A DNA stretch of 64,000 nucleotides from Urechis unicinctus (lineage: Eukaryota > Annelida > Polychaeta > Xenopneusta > Urechidae): assembly GCA_034190875.2 (NCBI GenBank), contig CM067349.1, forward strand, positions 4,217,311 through 4,281,310, given 5' to 3'. The position numbers and the translations under genes are program-made. The notes under the pieces are model-generated. The model was given only the letters and a program-made list of their open reading frames with translations. It made no database searches and was not told where the DNA came from. Positions 1-12,439 of this stretch are shown here, in pieces. Within the stretch, counting starts at the first letter, position 1; every line of letters starts with the position of its first letter.

Positions 1-7
1 GCCAACA

Positions 8-1700
8 GTGCCGTTGTGCCTCTTCACTGATTCTCCTGTTTCCTTGACCATAGACTTGCCCGTCGACCTACCAGTGTCCTCTCCACTCACGCTGTTCCTC
101 GGGCTGAGAATATCAATTAACAATCTTGCTGTCGAGCTGGGTTACAGCAGGGCATCATTCACCAATAAATATGTTTATTGTCAGGAAATCGCAAATCCTG
201 ATGCGTTGCAGGCCTACACTATGAGCCTCGCTGGTCCATCAGACGTCCCCATTCTCAACTATGCACCAAGGAAACGCCGTGTTCTTACTGAGACCGATTG
301 GAGTTCGGCCTTGGATGACTTTTTGTCCATATATTCTGAGGCTCAGCCACAGCACCTTGCCGACCTCATCACATACGGCAAGTTCATAAAACATATGAAG
401 ACACGTCGCCTTAGCTGGCGGCATTACGGCGAGCAGTTCAGGCGTGAAAGGGAGCTTACCCACTGCTCGTTGGCATCCATGAGGCTCGACCTCCACATTT
501 ATGCAGCCCAGAAAGCGCCTCCTCCCTTCACCTCACACTCACTCTCTTCTGCCTTTCGGTCCAGCTTCAGCTCCTCTTCCTCTATTCTGTCCAGCTTCAG
601 CTACTCTTCCGCCTTGCAGTCCAGCTTCAGCTCCTCTTCTGCCTTTCAGTCCAGCTTCAACTCCTCTTCCACCTTGCAGTCCAGCTTCAGCTCCTCTTCC
701 ACCTTGCAGTCCAGCTTCAGCTCCGCTTCTGCCTTTCAGTCCAGCTTCAACTCCACTTCCGCCTTGCAGTCCAGCTTCAGCTCCACTTCTGCCTTTCAGT
801 CCAGAATCAGCTCCTTATCTGCCTTTCAGTCCTGCTTCAGCTCCACTTCTGCCTTTCAGTCCAGAATCAGCACCTTATTTGCCTTTCAGTACAGCTTCAG
901 CTCCTCTTCTACCTTTCAGTCAAGCTTCAGCTCCTCTTTTGTCATTAAGTCCAGCTTCAGCTCCACTTCTGCCATTCAGTCCAGCTTTAGCTCCTCTTCT
1001 GCTATTCAATCCAGCTTCAGTTCCTCTTCTGCCTTTCAGTCCAGCTTCAGCTCCACTTCTGCCTTTCAGTCCAGAATCAGCTCCTTATCTACCTTTCCGT
1101 CCAGCTTCAGCTCCTCTTATGCCTTTCAGTCCAGCTTCAGCTCCTCTTCTGCTTTTCAGTCCAGCTTCAGCTCCTCTTCTGCCATTAAGTCCAGCTTCAG
1201 CTCCTCTTCTGTCTTTCGGCCCTCCTCCATTAGTACCGACCACGTACTCAGGGTGTACTGCTTTCACTCCTCAGGTTCTCGCCGTAGCAACCCCACAGCA
1301 TGCCTCATTTAACAATCCTGCCCAAAATGCGGTCGACCACACCCTCGTTTTCTTTGCTGACCTCCTGTCCCTGCGAGCAGATCTGCTCACAGCAAACCCT
1401 TCCGTCAGTCTAGCCCTCAGCAGAGCAAGCGAAATATGTACCCCGGTTAACGCCAGTAAATTCAGAGGCAACCCCAAACAAAATTTCGCAAACGGTTTTT
1501 CAAAAGGGTTTCTTCTGCATATTCAAGGTTAAAAATTCACCCCATTTGTATAAACATTTTCAATCAGCTTTGCTTCATCTACTTATTGTCGAAGAAAGAA
1601 TTATCCACGAGAAGACATTTGGCAAGGTATATGCACCCCCACCCATTCCCTCACTTAAAACCCTCACCACTAGTATTTAGACAGAAGTCCGTCCCGGCAA
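8..1700 (+). pseudogene. DIRS-like retroelement gag and start of reverse transcriptase (broken)
   Basis: The first part (8 to about 500) encodes a polypeptide with a WSSALDDFLSIY segment followed by an HYGEQFRRERE segment. This looks like the gag-like protein carried by DIRS-type tyrosine-recombinase retroelements. The coding frame then shifts near 500 and passes through a 30-bp repeat that encodes a 10-residue Ser/Ala/Pro/Phe-rich unit. It continues to about 1530 with a CTPVNASKFRGNP segment and a GFSKGF segment, which resemble the region just before the DIRS reverse transcriptase. A further stretch to about 1700 (PTHSLT and following) is out of frame. No reverse transcriptase catalytic box, RNase H or recombinase remains. 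Assignment to DIRS rests on remembered motif style; a gag of another retroelement class is possible. Confidence 0.5.
549..1218 (+). repeat. 30-bp coding minisatellite, about 22 units
   Basis: Tandem units of 30 bp follow the pattern ctgcctttcagtccagcttc plus agctcctctt with small variations. Because 30 is a multiple of three, two or more frames stay open through the array: one gives Ser/Phe-rich decapeptides, another Pro/Ala/Ser-rich decapeptides. The Pro/Ala frame joins the downstream conserved segment, so it is the likelier native frame. The inverted copy at 14103-14298 has only six or seven units. Confidence 0.9.
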
Positions 1701-1749
1701 GTTCAGGCTGCTACATAATATTTCCTATACCTATGACAATACTTCAGTA

Positions 1750-2120
1750 ATCCATAACATCCATCGCCACAACCTAGTATGCCAATGTTCAAGACACTTT
1801 TTCTATATTCCAAAAGTACGAGCCAAACAGCTACCTTACCAAACGTGAAAATACCGAAGCCTTCAGAATAGTTCCCCTACACCCCTCACAGTACCACCTC
1901 ACCAGTTTCTATTGGAGTTACTTTGATACATGTTTACACATGGACTTTAGCAGTCTTCTTGGTTATTGCGACAGATTGCGTGATTTTTCGACCTTCAGCC
2001 GATTGAAATCTATCATTACAGGAATAAAACTTACCGCATGAAGGTGTTTAAATTTCGCATTGTGTCACTTTAGCATAACTACGATATATAGTCCTCTATA
2101 CCTGGTAGCGAATGTCTGGC
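1750..2120 (-). pseudogene. Ty3/Gypsy integrase C-terminal end, reverse copy
   Basis: Read on the minus strand, this matches the end of the Gypsy-like pol seen at 13290-13640. That includes the part encoding a short RYRGPYIVV-type segment typical of the end of Gypsy integrases (FAPRY.GPF-like). It is truncated at 2120, and no other Gypsy domains remain on this side. It was recognised only through the inverted copy. Confidence 0.55.
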
Positions 2121-2679
2121 TTCTACTCTGACATAATTAGAATGACACAAGAATATATTCGTTGGCCTCGTATGCAACGCGAGATCAATCAACAGCAACA
2201 ATGCACTTGGTCAGTCAAGTTCACTGAATATTGTATCATTCGAGAAAATGAGGCTCGATTATTATGCAATCAAATATATGCTTCTGAGCAAATGTCCTTT
2301 CTCAAATATATGTGCATCAATTTTGCTAAAACTAATCATTGTTTTTCAACTATGAATTGTAATCACAGGTGATGTAATATAGAATATGTTCATACATGCT
2401 CTTCACTCGTAAAGATATAACGCGAGTCAAAGTAGAATAATATAAATGACAGGATTTTATTCGATCCTGAAGAGGCAGAAATGTTATCCTTTGCTTGGCT
2501 TCTCACCAACCTTTGTTCACCAGACAAACTCTACAGTGTGGAGTGCGACCTGCGGCTGCGGCGATTCATTCCTCGACCATGTTGAGGCCGAGGATCATCT
2601 CCTCACGTTCTTGGTGTTTCCACTCAGCCTCGTCTTACAGCTCCTACAGCTAACGCTCCCTTCTAGCTATATGCTTGTC

Positions 2680-3300
2680 TATTTCGCTAAGCTGCCCCAG
2701 ATCGTTGACCAGCTCACCTCTCTGGGTCTGCATAGCCTTGGCAATCCCTACAGGAGTGGCACACCATTTGTTTGTATACCCACTTCAACTATAGTGTTAT
2801 GAACGCCCTCTATGAGGCTTGTTTCTTCCGTGCCACCTGTTGCGGTCAAGAGGCTCCTCATTTCTAATTCCTCTTTTAGCAGCTGCTTGGTTAACACCTT
2901 CGAGGGCGGAAACCACTTTTTGTGACACCGCTTGTCAGGACCACTTGAACCGCCTAGCTTTTGTTCCAAGCATTAGCGGTTTTCTGCTACAAGAATTTAT
3001 GATCCTTATTTCAAGGTAGTCCTTCAAGCGTTAGTCTCCTCAAGCTCAAACTGTGTATAATCGTGGCTGTGTGTAACCAATTTTAGCTAAAACATCGTAA
3101 TATTCGTCTTCAATGATGTCTCCTTGCAGTTGATCACCTCGGCCTGTAAGCTCTGGCACCCCTGCCACCAGAGAATGGAGAGTGGCCTCTGGCACAACAG
3201 CGCCCTCCTCCGTATTATACGAGTAGACTCTAGAAGGGGTTCATACTCCCCTCCCATAGCCCCCTCCTCTGCGATGTCATATTTTGGGTTGTCAAATTCT
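2680..3300 (-). pseudogene. Relic of Polinton acidic/membrane protein gene
   Basis: Minus-strand fragments match the gene at 48642-49968 of element 2. Residues reading EETSLIEGVHN and GIQTN (about 2750-2830) correspond to the centre of that protein. An acidic, Pro-rich start region is recognisable near 3230-3300, just upstream of the divergent capsid gene. It is broken by stops and deletions and has lost the C-terminal membrane helices. No function is expected. Confidence 0.6.
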
Positions 3301-3345
3301 ATGTTACTGTATTAACGACATACTTATAATAGTTTAACTGTTAAC

Positions 3346-3600
3346 ATGTCCAGTACTTGTGGTCGCAAGCTAAATCCATATCGTACAATACACGAGCCCC
3401 TCGGGATAAAGGGCATGCGGCAGTCTGTGGTTATTACAAACAACCCAAGAACTATTGACCAGAACAAACAACCGTTGGTCCGCTTCCCCTATCTAGGTGC
3501 AGACGTCGTCATTGTCCTGGGGACACCCCAGCTAGCCTATACAATCACGCTGTTGTGCAAAACTTGGGTCGCACCATGGTTAAGAAAACGACAATGGAGA
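3346..3600 (+). pseudogene. Polinton major capsid protein, N-terminal fragment
   Basis: The start (MSSTCGRKLNPYR) and the following residues match the first 90 or so residues of the capsid protein at 47306-48601. After about 3590 the frame is lost and the sequence jumps to DNA polymerase (the RDHCHITGKYR motif at about 3717-3748). About 9 kb of intervening element has therefore been deleted. The fragment cannot fold into a capsid. Confidence 0.75.
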
Positions 3601-3609
3601 TCCAAACAG

Positions 3610-5345
3610 TTCTATCCAGACCTACTGCTATGTGTATGACTCAACGGGACAGAGGAACTCACCAGGTAGCAGCTCATTGTCATATATGTAGCAAGCCACT
3701 GGTAGACTCTGTTCGCGACCACTGTCACATAACAGGAAAGTACAGGGACTAGCCCGCAATGCATATCACCTAACGCTGCGTGTGAATTCCAAAGCACCAA
3801 CCATACCAGTAGTCATTCACAACTTACGCGGCTATGACTCCCACCTCTTGATGCAGGCCATTGACAAGGTGTAAGGCTAAATCAACTGCATCCCTAACAA
3901 TATGGAGAAGTATATCTTACGGTCCCTAGGACAGCCCACTACGATACCAGTCCTTGACTGGCATGGAATGCATTACTGAAGTGCACAGATGTTTTGCTTG
4001 AGTTTGGAACCGACTATGACAAGCACCTATTCATTGAGAAGGGTCTGCGCGGTGGGATAAGCATGGTATCGCACTGCCACGCTAAAGCCAATAACCCATA
4101 CAAGGAGGGCTTCGACAAGGATGACCCAGCGAGCTACCTCCAGTTCCTCAACGCAAACAACCCGTATGGCTGGGCGATGAGTCAGCCCCTACTCACTGGG
4201 GCGTTTGAGAGGGTGAACCAGCCAGCCAATCTGGAGATACAAGACCATCCTGACGATGCCAATACCGGAAATATGATTGCAGTAGATCTGGAGATCCACG
4301 ACGCGCAGATCAAGTATCTACCTGTACCAGAGTGAATGGCTGTGCAAACAAAAGGGTAGTCAGACTACCAGAAAAATCTCCTATGTACATTGGGGAGCAC
4401 CGAGGAGGTCGGTAAGCTGGTACCGAATCTACGCAACAGAGAGAAGTATGTGATCTACTGCAGAAACCTCAAGTTTTGCCTATCCCTAGGAATGAAGCTG
4501 AGCAAGATACACCGTGCGCTATCATTCAACCAAAGCCCGTGGATGGAGCCCTACATTAGAATGATCATCAACCCACGCAAGTTGGCTACCAGTGACTTTA
4601 AGAATGACCTGTACAAACTGATAAACAACTCGGCAAGACAATGGAGAATATCCGCAAAGGCAAACGAGGAGAGAATCCCCAGGTTAGTGGCCAGTCCTAC
4701 ATACGCAAGACACTCAGTATTTAACGATGATATTGCCGTCCTGCACATGCATAAGACCTGCAAAGTGCTTGACTGTCGGTGTATGTAGGTATGTGCATAA
4801 TTGGCCTGTCCAAACACCTAATGTTCGACTATAACACCATGAAGTTCACATATGGTGACAACCTCCGCCTGCTGTATACTAATACGGACTCGCTACAGAT
4901 GGAGATCCGCACAGAGGACGTATACACTTATATGCAGGAGGATATCCGACTCTTTGACACGAGCAATTACTCGAAGAATCACACACTGCATGCCAACACC
5001 AAAAAGAAGGTCTTGGGCAAAATGAAAGACGAGTGTGCCAGAGTGCCGATCAAAGAGTATGTAGGCTTACGCCTTAAGATGTTCTCAGTCATGACGCCTG
5101 ATACAGGCGAAATCAGAGAGGCAAAAGGGATGATGAAGGTTGTAGTGAAGAAGCACTTATGCCACTCACAATACACGGAGTCACTGTTCACACAGAAGCA
5201 GTTTCGCTATGGGATGAACATGCTACGTAGTGATGCTCACAAGATATATGGGCTACACGTCAACAAGGTGTCACTCTCCCCCGTTTGACTCAAAGCACTG
5301 GATAGCCACAAACGGCGTAGACACCTTAGCCTAAGGTCACGCTAA
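3610..5345 (+). pseudogene. Polinton DNA polymerase B, C-terminal relic
   Basis: This relic carries the endonuclease VII-like HCHICSKPL...RDHCHI stretch (about 3675-3740). It also has an NANNPYGWAMSQ variant of polymerase motif A (about 4150-4185), TDSLQMEI with the motif C aspartates (about 4890-4915), and the conserved end near HVNKVSLSP (about 5255-5285). Motif B is damaged: the copy reads INNSARQWRI where element 2 has NNSVFGKTMEN. Several frameshifts and stops and a missing exonuclease domain make it non-functional. It is more diverged from element 2 than element 1 is. Confidence 0.85.
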
Positions 5346-5705
5346 TTTACCAGTAAACTAACGTGGCTGAGACGGGCCGGTTAGGGGTCGGGCCCGACCC
5401 GCCTTTCAGAGGTAGCCATAAGTTATGGCAGCCCTTACCAAATTTGCAACAACAAAGTCGGGCTCTGTTTGGCGCTGGGCAGCCTTTTCTCTACTTTATC
5501 TTGAGTGAAGCTTACCCGAAATGAGCAGGGAGCACAATCCTGTGTAGTATGGATGATAGGGGTTCACACCAAAGTGAACTGATCAACCTACCGGGCTAAC
5601 AGGGTGATCATGAAATTATGCGAACAGATATGTTGTGTAAGGGGTAATAGGGCTTATAAATGCGTATGAGCTTGCTATGCCAGAACCCCCATTGTATATA
5701 CTACT

Positions 5706-8700
5706 ATCTTGTTGGGCCTTATGTTCCTATGAAGAACATTATATCAGGCATTGTATGCAACAGATACAACTACTGAGAAGGATAGTTAATCCAACACTTT
5801 AACTTACAGCAATACTTTCAGAATGACACACGCACTGGTTTACCTCATGTTTAAGTCATGTTTGGTTGCAGCATCACCATTTTTCCACATTGAGGCATGG
5901 AACACTTTATGATATGATGTAGGTCGATCGACCACATTAGATTAAACGAATTCATGTATAGCACATGCAAAATCCCTATGTTCAGCATCCTAAAATGTCA
6001 ATTCAATCTCATTGCTGCAATATCATGCAAATCATATTATTGAATATCATTTCTACACTGAAAGACGCCTAATGCTTACCATATGATTGCGTTTAGCCAC
6101 AGGATATGCACCATATTGGATTTAAGTGCTGAATTAATGAAGTGCACAGGCTTTCACTAAGCACTCGGAATGGTTCGGCCAATATAATAGTGTTAGCAAT
6201 TTGACAAAGGGGTGTTTTATGTCAAACTGAAAGTTGGCATGATATAGTGTATCCATTAGAAACATGTAAGCATCGGTAAAGAAAAAGTTTAACGGTGACC
6301 ATCAGACCCGTATTCACCAATGAACAAGTCATCAACATTTCTACAGGATCTTGTTATACACTCGCCGTCAATTTGGCGAAGTAATGCTATATAATCCCAT
6401 CAAACCCCGTATGTCGTTATATTCTTAGACTACGTGCGTAGTCTACTGTCGATTTTGCGTTGAATTGCTTTTCCATCGGACTTAAGCATATCCCGATGTA
6501 ATGATGGCACACGTCGAAAGTGTAAAAAACCGCACAAAAACTTCCCTCGAGGATGATCGGGAAAATGACAGCAATAAAAGCATTTTCAGAAGCGTCCATT
6601 GTGGCGGAAATAGCATCAGTGATACCGGTGAGCTGTAACTGCAAAAACTCTGACAAGTTTTTCACTAGAAAGGAAAACGAATAAGCAAACTACATTGACA
6701 GAACTATATTGACAGAACTATATTGTCAACAACATTGACAAATGTGTCACAAAGTAACAGCGTATTCCGTTCAATTACGCCATTACATCTCACAACACTC
6801 ATGTCAATGTCAACTGGTTGTATTTACTTACTGGTTAAATGTTTAGTTATCGGAACTACATAAAAATAACCGGATAAAACATACATTAGGGCATACATTT
6901 GATATTGGGCCTTGATCGATCCTTTAATTGTGTATGATTAATGTAATAGTTGTGTTTTTGAAGTACGTATACATCGTAAGGATAGCTCATAGACGACCTC
7001 TACATGACCTTTGCAGGTTAAGCTTAAATATGTTGGCCTAAGAATTTATTGGTCAGCTGACACAGCCACTGGGCATATTGTTTCAGATATGCATGATATG
7101 TGTATGTGTAGGTTCTGACGTTATGTAACTTAAATTGTAAAATCAATAGCGTGGCCAAGGGTTATCAGAATGATTACGCACACATCGTTTGATATAACAA
7201 GTCCAATCAGCTATAATCTCAATTATATAATGACACCATCATCCGTTTGCAATTGACACTAGCAAAGACGGGATGAATAAATGTTTGGTTCATTCATGAA
7301 CTACAAGACGAATGTCTTATTCCAACATTAACAACGCAGAACTACAGTAATACACAGCAAAGGGTCAACATTTATTTCACATACATTTTGTCAGACGGAC
7401 GATATCATGTTTTCATTTGACAATAAATCACATGCCGATAGCCTTGACATACGACATCTCCTTGTCATATACCTCTTATTGCTGTGTCACTCGGCAGTTT
7501 ATATATCTGGACGCATTCATCAGATAATCACATGAATAAATAGTGCTGTGTGAACATAAATCTCACAGCTGTTAGACGTAGGTCTGTGAATATTCCAACC
7601 AACTCCACAGTTACAAACACTGAACAGTCGTTTATGTTGCTAGGCTGAAAGTTAATATCATTTACAGCAACAGCAATAATGGCTCTATCTGCATGCTGCA
7701 AAGGTGAGTGTGACATCTGCCCGACGTTCACCCAGTTACTGCATAGAATATATATGACCATTCTATTATCCAAGAAATTACTTGATTTATATAGTTCTGC
7801 GGGTGAGTGGGTGCAAATATCAATGCAAAGCATTATATGTATTCCCTTGTATTTAGTTCAAATGTAGTAGTGTTCTGTAAAATATGGATTACTGCTTGTT
7901 ATGTACATGAGGTACGTTAATCCTGCCAGAAGGCGAAGCTGCTAACATAATGCCTAGGCTTGCTGCTAAGCCTCTTGAGATATGCGCATAAATACATCGA
8001 AGCTAATACCCTACTCCCTTAATCTCTTGGAGTGTTAAATGGTATTTGCACTCATCGATTGTAAAAGCAGTATGTCCGGTATGTGCAATTTATTTAACCA
8101 CTCGTACCACATTAAGACTAGGTAATATCCAATTGTACAACAAACGGCATACACGACATTTAAGATCGTTCGGAGTCGTTTTATACGCGGACGACTTGGA
8201 TGGTACATGCTAGTGTCAGCATTTATAAAAGTCTTATCGCATTTAGGTTGGGATACGATACAGTACTCGATACAACGGGGGAGAGATCTACATGAACAGC
8301 TGCAAATCTCTTGCCGGGCTACCGCAGTGTGTCTACTCAATGATTCAGAATTGTTTACAAATTTTCATCTGTTGGGAAAGACTTTGATTTAACGTTGGAA
8401 TCGATGGATCGAGTCGTTATAGACCACGCATGGCTGATGTAATGCGGTTTGTATGCATCGTATGTAAAACGTGAGGTAAAAATTTAAACATCCGGTTTGT
8501 TGGACATGGTGAATTGCATTCATATTCATATTTGTCTTTGAATGCCACAAATACCTTGTTATATGCCATTAACTCCGTTCGATCATTGGAGATGCCGCCG
8601 AAACGATTCCCACAGAACAATGCGCGTCGAGGCCAAACGTACGTACCAATAAGACTCGTCCCCCTGCAGGCCCTTTGATCTATCTGATCGAGTAAAGTAC

Positions 8701-11465
8701 ACAAGGTTAGGGCAAGGCCTGAGTAGGTTGGTGGTAGCGGATGTTGACAGAGACTTCACTGCCGTTCCGTGCACTATAGATACCAACTTAGATTCGTTAC
8801 CATGGTTAGGACAATTTAGCATAAATTCACACATTTTTTCAATGAACAAGTAATATGACCGAGGAAATCTATATCTGATTTAAACAGACTTCAAACTGGT
8901 ATAGGAGCGATGTATTCAACACTGCTTGGGTTATATATGCGTTTCGATAATGTACCGTCATGCATATCGATTCACAAATTATTGACATGATAGGCCCTAA
9001 ATAAATCCACTGGTGTGATTATATGAAAACACAAATCGCCACTAACACGGATGATGCAGATTGTCAACCATCATACTGTAACTACAGCGCGCACGGAGTG
9101 TGGATGACAAAGGCAGCATAAAATAACGCGCTGCCATTGAAATGTTCGATCTCATTGACCATGCTCGCGACACTACTTATTCCAGAATAAGGGTTCCGAG
9201 CCATTGATGTCAGATAATATATAGTGATATCGTCAATAGAGTGCCGCCAATAATAAGAGAGTGTATGCGCAGGTAAAGAGGTAATGAGAAAGTCGCGAAA
9301 GGGACTGAAGCAGTGTCTACATGGACAGCTGTATACATAGTTGGGAAATAACCTTACACGAAATCTATTATTACTGTGAGATAGATAGGCATATGCAAAT
9401 ATTGTGATTAATAATAAATGTGTTCTGAACCATATATTATATATTCACTGTGTTTGCAATTAAATGCCGATGTTATATTCTCACTTATCATTTTGAGGTA
9501 TGATTACCACAACCTTGTCATCAAAGACAGCAAAGACAGAGAAATGACATCATACATGCAAGAATGATTTAAAAGAATTGTGGGTCATTCACCTCAAGTA
9601 CTAGTCCCTCTCCAAACCCGATGTCGAACACTCAGTACGCTATCTATGTGACCTTCAACATGATTATGATTGCCGCGGAAGTCCCCATAACTTCTCATTA
9701 GCCGCCCTTATCCAACGCGTTTTCTGTAAAAAAAAAAGTCATTAAAGATCACCCTCACAGCTTCAATGACATGTACAAACAGGTGCTGTTTGATTTGTTT
9801 GTTGTCAGGCAACCTGAGTGGCATAACACGCATCTGCACATAAGGCGCCTGTGAAATATGCATGCCAAGTCTCCAGTGGGAGATATTTGAATGGTCTCTA
9901 GGTCTCTGCCCTATGAAACTATGTCCCAAATTTCTTAATGTAGGCCTTGGAAATTCTCAATTTAGTGAAACGTGACGCGCAATTACCTAACAGAACTCTC
10001 GGTTCATCAAAGCGTGTCTATTATGCATATTCACCGTTGACAAACGTTGACAAAAAGCCACGAAGACGCACCACATCAGGTATTATATATCTGCAGTGCT
10101 TTGCGCTGTTGGAACATTTGCAGTCGACGCACTTTGATCGTACAATGATTCAGCTTCTCTGTAGTTTGCCGATCGAGTGTTATACTGGAACTGTAACTTT
10201 CCATGAAACAGACATAAGGCTGACGAGAATGTTTCACACTATCCCAGTATACGGATTGCGGTTCTGTCACATCAAACAAGAAAATATTGTACGATGCTTT
10301 GTACAACCAAACTGCTGTCATGTCCGTCTGTATCGTCGTTCACATGGAATCTATGCTGGCCCACTAAGTGATAAAAGGTGTAAAAAAAACCAAAGACGTG
10401 TGTTTATACAACGACAAGGTAACGTCAATTAGTTTGCTTTTGCGTAAATTTGGCTTTTTATTAAATTTTAATGGTAATAGCTGCAGTGACGGTCGAAAAA
10501 AAACTAATCAAAGGAATCATTGTTTGTAGATAATGATGGAATCTTGATATTGATGATATCCGAGGCGGCGGAGAATGAACCAAAGTTCTATGTAGGATAT
10601 CGATGTTTCAAACTCCATGGCAAGATATTTTCAAGACACATTTGTGAGATTTGAAGTCATAGAATGCGCGAACTGGAGACGTATGCTGAATATAATCACA
10701 TTCCGCCACGCTATTTAACACATTATTGAAACTTAAGATGAATTTTGCAATGGAAATGTTTTGTGGTACTCTTGATTGAATTATTGTATGAGTGTTTTTA
10801 TAGTAAATAAATTTGCTATATATCAGCATTTTAAAAGTGGTGACGAAATATAAAAATTGGTATATCCAGTATCATAGCATGTGGTCATGGATACAGTGTG
10901 AATGGCTGGGTTAAGACGGAGGTCTCTGTGACACAAGTTAAATCTTGCTATGTTGTATTTCATTGACTGAACCCATTTAGCGTTCTTGCCTAATGACATG
11001 TCTGACATTACAATTTCTACATTGTTTAACAGTTTGTCATAATGTGCTAATGTATTGTTGCTCATTCAATATTCACAGTCCAAGCCGAATCGAGAGAGAA
11101 TCTGATCTACCAGACTACTTTCATTTTAAGCCATGTCATCACATTACACACCATATTATCATCCGACGAATAGCTTAGAGATCGCAAGCGGCTAGCGTGC
11201 CTGACTACGTGTATATGGTCATTTCGGGAGCACTTTCTGATCATCAAATATGTCTCACCAAGATACACGGTACCTAATTATGTCTCTGTCTGTCGAACAT
11301 TGTATTGATGTTCTATGTAAGATACGTATGATTGTTTTTCAATCAGTCGACATTTTGTCATTGACTTCTGTGTATATTACCCTTTTGTCTCGCTTTTGTT
11401 TGTTAGGGGGAGGAGCTCACTGGCCTATGGGTATATTTATGTTTGGATGACATCAGCGAAGTGAA
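5706..11465. other. Gene-poor AT-rich region
   Basis: I see no coding region I can support here. The open frames are short (under about 160 codons), lack recognisable motifs, and have AT-rich content like the surroundings. The longest, 9947-10432 plus, resembles no family I know. There are no tRNAs or clear transposon ends apart from the relic terminus at 5705. The region sits between the two inverted-repeat arms. Confidence 0.5.
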
Positions 11466-12330
11466 CATATGTTGGTGAGAAGCCAAGCAATGGATGAAAT
11501 TTCTGCCTCTTCGGGATCGAATAAAATCCTGTCATTTACATTATTCTACTTTGACTCACGTTATATCTTTACGAGTGAAGAGCATGTATTGACATATTCT
11601 ATATTACATCACCTGTGATTACCATTTATAGTTGAAAAACAATGATTAGTTTTAGCAAAATTGATGCACATATATGTGATTATGCTACACATACATGAGT
11701 TAAGAAATTTGCGCAGAAGCATATTTTTAATTGCATTATAATCAAACTTTATTTTCTAGAATGATACAATATTCGGTGCACTTGACTGACCAAGTGCATT
11801 GTTGCTGTGGATTGATCTCACGTTGCATACGAGGCCAACGAATATATTCTTGTGTCATTCTAATTATGTCAGAGTAGTCATTGATTGTCATCAGCCTAAC
11901 TTTCATCTATATCACCAAATATCATGCAGCTGTAATGGAGATAGAAGGACAAAATACCTTGTAGTATAGGTTCGATTTTAGGAAGATCTATATGGTAATT
12001 ATAGCAGTATATTGTTTATAGTGCATAAGTGTACAAATATAGCACACAAAGAATACAGTGTTCTGCACATATTCCTATGTAAATATATTATATCAGAGGA
12101 GCCAACAAAAGTTGGTGATCAGCCAAGCAAGAGGTAAAATTCATAGTGTAAGAAAATTCATATTGCAGCATTTTTGCATTTTAAACATTTAATAAAATTC
12201 AGCTATTTATTTCATTTTAGTTTGAATCCCATTTTACTTTTACGAATGTAAAAAATGCGTGACATATTAGATATTACGTCATCTGTGATTAAAATTGATA
12301 GCTGCAAATCAATGAATAGATTAAGCAAAA
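11466..12330. repeat. Degenerate tandem duplication, unit about 640 bp
   Basis: The start at 11466 (gttggtgagaagccaagcaa) recurs at about 12109 as gttggtgatcagccaagcaa. Related following blocks are the run of tttacttttacgaatg and the catcacctgtgattac versus catctgtgattaaaa parts. The copies differ by many substitutions and small indels. No coding content is seen. It may be an old LTR pair or a subterminal repeat of an unrecognised element. Confidence 0.5.
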
Positions 12331-12439
12331 AAAACCGACCATATTATACGGGCCTCTTTACCGTTTATTCAGACCGGATGCATCTAATCCAGGAGACTTC
12401 TGCTTATCGCTGGCCGTGCTTAAGACTCTCAGACATGCA

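Larger units (their letters stand above)
1..2508. repeat. Left arm of large inverted repeat
   Basis: This stretch is repeated in inverted orientation at about 11466-14610. Matches are clear by eye: 1561-1720 reads as the reverse complement of about 13680-13810, and 2125-2508 as the reverse complement of 11470-11880. At about 2120 the left arm lacks roughly 1.4 kb that the right arm has (about 11885-13290). The arm contains the DIRS-like fragment, the end of a Gypsy integrase in reverse, and an AT-rich piece. The match stops abruptly at about 2508, where Polinton relic sequence starts. The arm is cut by the window start, so its true length is unknown. Confidence 0.8.
2510..5705 (+). mobile_element. 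Decayed Polinton/Maverick relic A
   Basis: This is a collapsed copy of the element family seen intact at 38598-54879. In order it holds a piece of the membrane-anchored tail gene (about 2520-2625, plus strand), pieces of the acidic membrane-protein gene (about 2680-3300, minus strand), the first part of the major capsid gene (3346 to about 3590), and then the 3' two-thirds of the DNA polymerase (about 3610-5340). Everything between capsid and polymerase is deleted, so the capsid start runs directly into polymerase sequence. Near 5345-5400 a GC-rich stretch matches the one after the polymerase of element 1. At 5678-5705 the motif ccagaac...tatatactact matches the outer ends of the other elements and marks the right terminus. 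No left terminus is visible; relic A is cut by the inverted-repeat arm at about 2508. Confidence 0.8.

Noticed and set aside
7528-8849. Several 80-100 codon open frames
   Set aside because: No motif, no codon pattern unlike surroundings, overlapping on both strands.
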